Shown here: positions 7,037 to 11,342 of the stretch, piece after piece
Position numbering within the stretch: the stretch's first letter is position 1
Layout: every line of letters starts with the position of its first letter
Origin: CAZFQG01 sp964520785
GTDB lineage: Bacteria; Planctomycetota; Planctomycetia; Pirellulales; Thermoguttaceae
Length of the DNA: 11,342 nt
NCBI GenBank assembly: GCA_964520785.1
Contig: CAZFQG010000200.1
Span: 1 to 11,342, forward strand
Direction: 5' to 3'
Position numbers and translations under genes: made by a program
The notes under the pieces: generated by a model
The model's database searches: none
What the model was told of the DNA's origin: nothing
What the model saw: the letters and a program-made list of their open reading frames with translations, nothing else

Positions 7037-7930
7037 ATGCCACACCTGCTGCGCGAATACGTCAATTCCCGAGGGGCCGGCGTCCGGGTCGATCCGGAGG
7101 CCGGGGTCATTCGGGGCGTGAAAATCCTGGGACTGGAATCCCGCAACGGCCGCGTCTATGAGAGCGCGGCGCTCGAAAGGGCGGTCCCCTTGTACGAAGG
7201 GGCGAAGGTGAACATGAACCATGCCGGCGGCGATGACGCCGCTCGCGACTACCGCGACCGGATCGGATCGATCCGCGGCGTCGTGTTCCGCGAGGGGGAA
7301 GGGCTCTTCGGAGACCTGCACTACAACCCCAAGCACGCCCTGGCCGAGCAACTCGCCTGGGACGCGGCGAACGCGCCGGAGAACGTCGGCTTTTCGCACC
7401 ACGTCGAGGCGGAACTCGCCAGGGAAGGGGACCGCTTCCACGTCCGCGAGATCACCGCCGTGAAGAGCGTCGATCTCGTGGCCGACCCGGCGACGACGAA
7501 GGGATTGTTCGAATCGAAACCGGCGCCCGCCTGCCCCTCGTGGGACGTCGTCACGACGGAGGACGTGCGGTTGTTCCGGCCCGACATCGTCCGCGAATTC
7601 CTCGCCGAGGACGCCGCCGAACGTCGCGCGCTTCGCGAGAAGGTCGAGCGGTACGAGGCGGCCGAGGCGCTGCGGCGCCGCGAACGGCTGATCCGCCGGC
7701 TGCTCGCGGAGCACGGTCTGGACGAGCCGGACCTCGATCCGTGGCGCGGCCGCGCTGCCGGCGCCGCCTTCCGGCAAATCCTCCTCGAAGCGCCCACCGA
7801 CGCCGACGTCTCCTCTCTCGTCGCCCGGCGCGCCGCCCTCCTCCACGGCGCCGCGCGCTCGCAAGAGCAGCAACGCGTGGAGGGGCGCGGCCGCGCTGAC
7901 GTCGAGGCGTTCGTCCGGGCGATTACATAA
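7037..7930 (+). CDS. Phage capsid maturation protease with scaffold-like tail
   Basis: The 297-residue protein resembles prohead proteases of tailed phages, serine proteases of the assemblin/HK97 S78-like type that trim the capsid shell during assembly. The likely catalytic His is His62 in VNMNHAGG, and the likely Ser is Ser120 in NVGFSHHVEA. AVKSVDLVADPATT (141-154) is the conserved strand near the end of the catalytic domain. Residues about 175-225 are highly charged and helical (EDAAERRALREKVERYEAAE, 191-210), as expected for a fused scaffolding segment, and a final helical part follows. The start is ATG 7037, with GGAG eight bases upstream, the only clear SD in the cassette. It is the first gene after the promoter; normally a portal gene would come before it. 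Gene order with the cement and capsid genes supports the call. Confidence 0.8.
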   Translation: MPHLLREYVNSRGAGVRVDPEAGVIRGVKILGLESRNGRVYESAALERAVPLYEGAKVNMNHAGGDDAARDYRDRIGSIRGVVFREGEGLFGDLHYNPKHALAEQLAWDAANAPENVGFSHHVEAELAREGDRFHVREITAVKSVDLVADPATTKGLFESKPAPACPSWDVVTTEDVRLFRPDIVREFLAEDAAERRALREKVERYEAAEALRRRERLIRRLLAEHGLDEPDLDPWRGRAAGAAFRQILLEAPTDADVSSLVARRAALLHGAARSQEQQRVEGRGRADVEAFVRAIT

Positions 7931-7990
7931 AAAAACGTCTCCATCCCACCCCCCTGTCCCAACCAACCACCAACACCCCCCAGTACCCAC
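7931..7990 (+). promoter_or_regulatory. C-rich, G-poor leader
   Basis: These 60 bases contain 33 C and only 3 G and have no SD before ATG 7991. Such unstructured C-rich RNA could favour SD-independent ribosome loading. It also resembles the kind of sequence that recruits Rho (rut-like). Similar leaders precede the later genes of the cassette. Confidence 0.45.
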
Positions 7991-8476
7991 ATGAGCAATA
8001 CAATGCGATGGCGTTACGGCGATACCAACCCGGTGGTCGCCGCGGTCGATTCGTCGACCGAAATTGAAATCGGCGATCTGGTGTATCTCGACGGAGACGA
8101 CGCGAAACCGGCCCCCGCGGCGGCCGACCAGGGCTCGGAGACGGCCAATCAGGAGGCCTTTTCCGCCGCCTTCCTGGGCGTCGCCATGCAGCAAAGCCGC
8201 GCCGGCGACACGGCCGGAATCCGCGTCGCCACAACCGGCGTCTTCCAGTTCGAATGCCCCTCCGGCACGTTCGAAATCGGCCAGATGGTCGGCGCCGACG
8301 AGAACACGTCCGGCGATGCCCTGCTCGCCCAGCGAGTCGCCCCGGTCGCGGCCAGCGCCGCCGCCATCGGCCGGGTCGCGCGGCGCGAGCCCGACTCCGT
8401 CACCGCCGTTCTCGTGGCGATCGCCTCGACCGTCATGACCGGCGGCGTCGCCGGCGGCTCCTCCAGCGGCAGTTAG
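7991..8476 (+). CDS. Capsid cement/decoration-like protein (DUF2190-like)
   Basis: The 161-residue protein is predicted to be mostly beta structure. Its pattern is IEIGDLVYLDG (25-35), then FLGVAMQQSRAGD and IRVATTGVFQFECP, followed by FEIGQMVGAD. This matches the general layout of DUF2190-type capsid cement proteins, which bind the outside of phage heads and strengthen them. The position between the protease and the major capsid gene is the usual one for such proteins. The C-terminus ends in a Gly/Ser-rich tail (GGVAGGSSSGS). ATG 7991 fits; a second ATG four codons later is possible. No SD is present. The family assignment is by pattern and context and is less certain than for the neighbours. 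Confidence 0.65.
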   Translation: MSNTMRWRYGDTNPVVAAVDSSTEIEIGDLVYLDGDDAKPAPAAADQGSETANQEAFSAAFLGVAMQQSRAGDTAGIRVATTGVFQFECPSGTFEIGQMVGADENTSGDALLAQRVAPVAASAAAIGRVARREPDSVTAVLVAIASTVMTGGVAGGSSSGS

Positions 8477-8561
8477 CAGCCTGTTAAACCCACGTCGTTC
8501 TTCGTGATGACGAGGAGCCGGTTTCCCATTCCACACGTCCCATTTCAGCAATAAACGCACC

Positions 8562-9731
8562 ATGCCTACCATTCAACTCTCCGAACTCCGACGACGGTAC
8601 GAACTTGACGGGCCGCGGCGGACCGTTTCCCATCTCCGCGAGGCGCTCGAACAGGGGCATCTCCACGCCGAGGATTTCAGTATCCGCGATCTGGCCGAGG
8701 CACTCATCCCTCAAGGGCGCGAATGGGTCCGGGGGCTCGACCCGCGCCGCGGCGGAGTGAGCCTGCTCGAGTCGGGCGACGGCGTCGATACGACGGCCTT
8801 CGCGAACGTGACCGGCCAGGTAATCTACTCGAAGATTCTCGATGCCTACCGCAACGAGGCCTTCGTCGCGTCGAAACTGGTCGAGACGATCCCCACGCGG
8901 CTCGACGGCGAGAAAATCCCCGGCGCCGGCAGGCTCGGCGACCAGGCGATGGAAGTCCACCCCGGGATGCCCTACCCGAACGTCGGGTTCGGCGAGGACT
9001 ATATCGAAACGCCCTCCACCACGAAGCACGGGCTGATCGTTCCGGTGACGAAAGAGGCGGTCTTCTTCGACCGGACGAACCTGGTTCTTTCCAGGGCGGC
9101 CGAGGTGGGGGAGGCGCTGGGCCTCAATAAGGAGAAGCGGCTTCTGGACGTGATCGTCGGGGCCGTCAACAATTACAAGTCGAACTCAACCGCGTACGAC
9201 ACGTACTACGCTTCCGGCGACGGCGGCCCCTGGGTAAACGAGCTGGCCTCGAACGAGCTGGTCGATTGGACCGACGTCGACGCGGCCGAGCAGCTCTTCG
9301 CGGACATCCTCGACCCGAACACCGGCGAGCCGGTTCTGGTACAGGGGACGACCGTCCTGGTCATGCCGGCCTACCGCCATGCGGCGCACCGCGTGTTCAA
9401 GGCGGCCGAAATCCAATACACGGCCTCCGGCGCGGCGACGACGACCTCCGCCGCGAATCCGCTGGCCGGATACTCGGTCGTCGCCAGCCGCCTCGCCTAC
9501 CGCCGCGTCATCGCCGCCGGAAATTCGGCCGCCGACGCGCGGAAGTGGTGGTTCGTCGGCGATTTCAGAAAGGCCTTCGCCTATATGGAGAACTGGCCCA
9601 TCACCGTTACCCAGTCCCCCATCGGCGGCGAGGCGGAATTCGCCCGGGATATCGTCGTTCGGTTCAAAGCCAGCGAACGCGGCGCCGCCGCCGTACTCAA
9701 CCCCCGGTTCGTGGTCAAGTGCACGGGGTAA
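8562..9731 (+). CDS. Phage major capsid protein (HK97-fold type)
   Basis: The 389-residue product has the size and features of an HK97-fold major capsid subunit. A helical N-terminal segment (about 1-75) may be an internal scaffold or arm. It is followed by TTAFANVTGQVIYSKILDAY (76-95), a GEKIPGAGRLGD loop, the extended stretch around YIETPSTTKHGLIVPVTKEA and a long helix with LGLNKEKRLLDVIVG. The C-terminal half includes QGTTVLVMPAYRHAAHRV and a beta-rich end with DIVVRFKASERGA. It should polymerise into an icosahedral shell and be processed by the upstream protease. There is no SD before ATG 8562; 85 bases separate it from the cement gene. The exact capsid family was not determined; encapsulin, which shares the fold, is less likely given the protease and connector neighbours. 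Confidence 0.8.
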   Translation: MPTIQLSELRRRYELDGPRRTVSHLREALEQGHLHAEDFSIRDLAEALIPQGREWVRGLDPRRGGVSLLESGDGVDTTAFANVTGQVIYSKILDAYRNEAFVASKLVETIPTRLDGEKIPGAGRLGDQAMEVHPGMPYPNVGFGEDYIETPSTTKHGLIVPVTKEAVFFDRTNLVLSRAAEVGEALGLNKEKRLLDVIVGAVNNYKSNSTAYDTYYASGDGGPWVNELASNELVDWTDVDAAEQLFADILDPNTGEPVLVQGTTVLVMPAYRHAAHRVFKAAEIQYTASGAATTTSAANPLAGYSVVASRLAYRRVIAAGNSAADARKWWFVGDFRKAFAYMENWPITVTQSPIGGEAEFARDIVVRFKASERGAAAVLNPRFVVKCTG

Positions 9732-9910
9732 GGGGAATAAGAGGCGCAAAGGTATTAGGGCCGAGATACCCCCTATCCACGTCATCAAACGCGATCAGCT
9801 TATTCACCCGTCGTGTTCTCCTTGTTCGGCATGTTCGGCCGGCCTCACCCTATACCTTCCCTCTCTCCGTCTTCCCTCCTCCCGGTTTTCCATTCCGCAA
9901 CCCCCCGCCC
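9732..9910 (+). promoter_or_regulatory. Long pyrimidine-rich intergenic leader
   Basis: This 179-base gap holds no gene. The left part contains TTATTC-N6-CGTGTTCTCC (9800-9821), which recurs in the next gap. From 9843 to the ATG at 9911 it is almost all pyrimidine, with about 5 G in 68 bases and no SD. No Rho-independent terminator was seen after the capsid gene. Confidence 0.45.
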
Positions 9911-10123
9911 ATGTCCGACACCGACCACATCCGCACGATCCTCTCCCAGACCCTGGCGCTGATCGAACAGATCACCACCGAGCCGAAGCCGAGTTACATT
10001 CTCGACGGGCAGCAGGTGGAATGGAGCGTCTATCTCGACCGCCTCCGCGAAACGGCCGACTGGTGCGGCCGCCGGTTGGCCGCCGACCACCCGTTCGAGA
10101 TGAGTTCGCGCGGGGGGACGTGA
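9911..10123 (+). CDS. Small phage-cassette protein of unknown function
   Basis: This 70-residue soluble protein is encoded in a frame that begins at ATG 9911, directly after a CCCCCCGCCC tract. The N-terminal half is one helix (IRTILSQTLALIEQI). A SYILDGQQVEWSVYLDRLRE segment follows, and the end is WCGRRLAADHPFEMSSRGGT. From memory, small proteins of this pattern occur in planctomycete phage-like clusters next to capsid genes; that recollection needs checking. Its place between the capsid and connector genes suggests a head-completion or assembly helper role. No known domain could be named. No SD is visible, and the gene is flanked by long non-coding gaps on both sides. Confidence 0.7.
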   Translation: MSDTDHIRTILSQTLALIEQITTEPKPSYILDGQQVEWSVYLDRLRETADWCGRRLAADHPFEMSSRGGT

Positions 10124-10314
10124 GCAAGCACAAGGGGTCGAGGTCCCACCTCGCCACAATAACGAAAATTGCGGGTTATTCGTCCCGTGTTCTCCGCTTG
10201 CGTCTTTTGTTCCAACGCTTATGGCTTATGCCCTATGCATCCCTCCTCGCCCTTTTTTCGCCTACCTCCTCATGTCTCCCGGCCCCTACCTCCCTAACCC
10301 CTCCGTCCTCTTCA
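10124..10314 (+). promoter_or_regulatory. Long pyrimidine-rich intergenic leader with hairpin
   Basis: This 191-base gap holds no gene. CGAGGT (10139-10144) and ACCTCG (10148-10153) form a tight 6-bp hairpin without a T-run. TTATTC-N4-CGTGTTCTCC lies at 10176-10195, and a CCCTAT-N4-CCCTC segment lies at 10231-10245. Both are also found in the preceding gap. The last 84 bases have about 7 G and no SD. Confidence 0.45.
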
Positions 10315-11025
10315 ATGTTCCCCGACCCACTTCCGATTGTCGACGCTAAAGAAACGGTCACGCTGATTGCCGTCGGCGGCGGTTCTCGGACGGTTGCCGG
10401 CGCGGTTCGCGCGGCGATCACCGGCCGGGGGCTCGGCGGGGCGCCCGTCGTGTATCGCACCGCGTGGAACCTGCCGACGGCGTCGCTGGCGCCGCTGCCG
10501 GTGGTGGGAGAAACGCTCGTCGACTCCGCGGCGCGCCGCTGGCGGATCACGGCAACGAACCTGGCCGCCGGTGGGAAACGGTTCTTCGTCGCGGCTGCGG
10601 CGACCGGCCTGCCGGAACCGGAACCGCCGGTGGACGATCCGGTCTTGACCGCGATCGCCGCCGGCTGGGTGTCGCGGCTGCCGTCGATACCACTCCTTAG
10701 CGGCGAATCCCTCCCCACGGAAGCCCCCTACGCCGTGCTGACCGACGAAGGGACCGCCCGGGTCATCACGACGAACGGCCCCACCCCCATCGAACGCCGC
10801 GCCCTGCGCATCGACCTCTGGGACGTCGACCGTCCCGGTCTCCTCCTCACTCGCTCTCCTGGCTCTCTCACTCGCTCTCATGTCGCGGCGGCCCTCCACC
10901 GCTTCGCGACGACCACCACCGACGGTCGACGTCTCTTTTTGATCCACGAATCGCACCGACTCGAAGAAGACGACCACGCCCCCCGCGCCATCCTCCGCTT
11001 CACGATATGGCTGTGGGCGAGTTAG
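10315..11025 (+). CDS. Head-tail connector/tail-terminator-like fusion protein
   Basis: The 236-residue protein appears to have two parts joined by an acidic Pro-rich linker (LPEPEPPVDD, 99-108). The first part (1-98) is small and beta-rich, with RRWRITATNL and KRFFVAAAA strands, as in head-closure proteins. The second part (109-236) begins with a helix, then EAPYAVLTDEGTARV, a basic strand RRALRIDLWDV, a helix with RSHVAAALHRF and final strands FLIHESHRLEE and AILRFTIWLW. This layout resembles tail-terminator proteins of the DUF3168/lambda gpU kind, which cap the tail tube. The assignment is structural guesswork plus gene order. ATG 10315 was chosen because the family-like sequence starts there; an in-frame ATG near 10228 would add a low-complexity Ser/Pro/Leu stretch. 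No SD is present. LTRS is repeated at 178-181 and 185-188. Confidence 0.6.
   Translation: MFPDPLPIVDAKETVTLIAVGGGSRTVAGAVRAAITGRGLGGAPVVYRTAWNLPTASLAPLPVVGETLVDSAARRWRITATNLAAGGKRFFVAAAATGLPEPEPPVDDPVLTAIAAGWVSRLPSIPLLSGESLPTEAPYAVLTDEGTARVITTNGPTPIERRALRIDLWDVDRPGLLLTRSPGSLTRSHVAAALHRFATTTTDGRRLFLIHESHRLEEDDHAPRAILRFTIWLWAS
10846..10887 (+). repeat. 21-bp tandem duplication inside the connector/terminator gene
   Basis: The 13-mer CTCACTCGCTCTC occurs at 10846-10858 and again at 10867-10879, exactly 21 bp apart, so the reading frame is kept and the peptide LTRS appears twice. The remaining 8 bases of each unit differ. It looks like a short slippage duplication that has partly diverged. Confidence 0.6.
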
Positions 11026-11164
11026 AACAAGGCAAAAGGCCAAAGGAAAATATGCAATGATGGGGCGATGAACCAAACGCCGCTCCTCCGCTACCCTTCC
11101 ACTTGGCATACCGCCCCGTCACTCCGCCCTTACCCCCCACGACCCCAACCCCCCAATCCCCCTC
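11026..11164 (+). promoter_or_regulatory. Intergenic leader with C-rich 3' half
   Basis: This 139-base gap holds no gene. Its first 45 bases are purine-rich. The last 64 bases before ATG 11165 are C-rich, with about 6 G, and have no SD. No terminator hairpin was seen, so the cassette transcript may run on. Confidence 0.4.
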
Positions 11165-11342
11165 ATGCCCACCCTCAACGCAACCATTCTCGCCCGGCTC
11201 GGTTGGAGCTGGAAGGACTCCGGCGCACTCTCAGTGGTCCGCAATGACGCCCAGGTCGAATATCGTTGTTCGTTTTCGGACTCGCTCGACGCCGCCAGGG
11301 CGGATGCGATCTGGGAAGCGGCCGCCGAGACGCTCGCCGCCT
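11165..11342 (+). CDS. Probable phage tail/virion protein, partial
   Basis: Only the first 59 codons are in the window; the gene runs off the right edge. The frame begins MPTLNATILARLGWSWKDSG and continues with alternating polar and hydrophobic residues (VEYRCSFSD), then an Ala-rich helix (AARADAIWEAAAETLAA). The position after the tail-terminator-like gene is where a tail tube or similar structural gene is expected. Family membership could not be proven from this fragment. The start is ATG 11165, preceded by a C-rich leader without SD. Confidence 0.55.
   Translation, partial: MPTLNATILARLGWSWKDSGALSVVRNDAQVEYRCSFSDSLDAARADAIWEAAAETLAA

Noticed and set aside
6961..7161. 66-codon frame starting at the predicted transcription start of the cassette
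   Set aside because: It has no SD, overlaps the protease gene in another frame and shows no protein-like pattern. It is probably chance.
6965..8572. 535-codon open frame on the minus strand across the protease and cement genes
   Set aside because: It is antisense to two genes with recognisable families, its sequence is low-complexity (Gly/Arg/Asp-rich), and it shows no domain pattern. Long antisense frames are expected at this G+C content.
10139..10153. Hairpin CGAGGT/ACCTCG as a Rho-independent terminator
   Set aside because: A 3-base loop and no T-run follow it, and the next sequence is ACAATAACG. It is only a possible RNA hairpin.
9379..10314. Upstream part of the long frame that ends at 11025
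   Set aside because: It overlaps the major capsid gene out of frame and is Arg/Pro/Ser-rich. The family-like sequence only begins at ATG 10315.
7931..11164. CRISPR array or tandem repeat array in the C-rich gaps
   Set aside because: The shared words are short and irregularly spaced. There are no regular repeat and spacer units.

Overview
The window looks like chromosomal DNA of a high-G+C Planctomycetota bacterium, probably a Pirellulales-like or uncultured lineage. This is inferred from a PEP-CTERM exported protein, an exported hydrolase/ThuA-domain protein, frequent genes without Shine-Dalgarno (SD) sites, and generally G+C-rich coding sequence. No rRNA, tRNA, CRISPR array or insertion sequence was seen.

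Left part (1-4340): a solute:sodium symporter reads rightward. It converges on a leftward two-gene unit with a very good sigma70-type promoter (TTGACG-17 bp-TATATT). The first gene is a GntR/FCD-family regulator interrupted by a single in-frame TAG in the wing of its DNA-binding domain. The second, 37 bp downstream, encodes a secreted fusion of an isochorismatase-like cysteine hydrolase with a ThuA-like domain. Together these look like a small regulated uptake and degradation locus with unknown substrate. As assembled, its regulator should be broken unless the amber codon is suppressed or is a sequence error.

Middle part (4340-7036): a roughly 380-base non-coding stretch precedes a small gene resembling the C-terminal DUF4351 domain normally found on Rpn-type nucleases. 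It is followed by an overlapping-frame small membrane-protein ORF without an obvious start codon. Converging on these is a leftward, A+T-richer gene for a PEP-CTERM exported alpha/alpha-toroid-like protein with its own downstream Rho-independent terminator. The 443-base divergent region to its right holds palindromes, direct repeats and a rightward promoter.

Right part (7037-11342, runs off the end): a rightward cassette of tailed-phage head genes. The order is capsid maturation protease with scaffold tail, capsid cement/decoration-like protein, HK97-fold-type major capsid protein, a 70-aa conserved-looking protein, a head-tail connector plus tail-terminator-like fusion, and the start of a probable tail protein. 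The cassette starts at its own promoter directly with the protease; no portal or terminase precedes it. Its genes are separated by unusually long, C-rich, G-poor leaders without SD sites, whereas the first gene has an SD. It has the same high G+C as the host genes, suggesting a resident or domesticated phage-like particle locus (defective prophage, gene-transfer-agent-like or other capsid system) rather than a recently inserted intact prophage.
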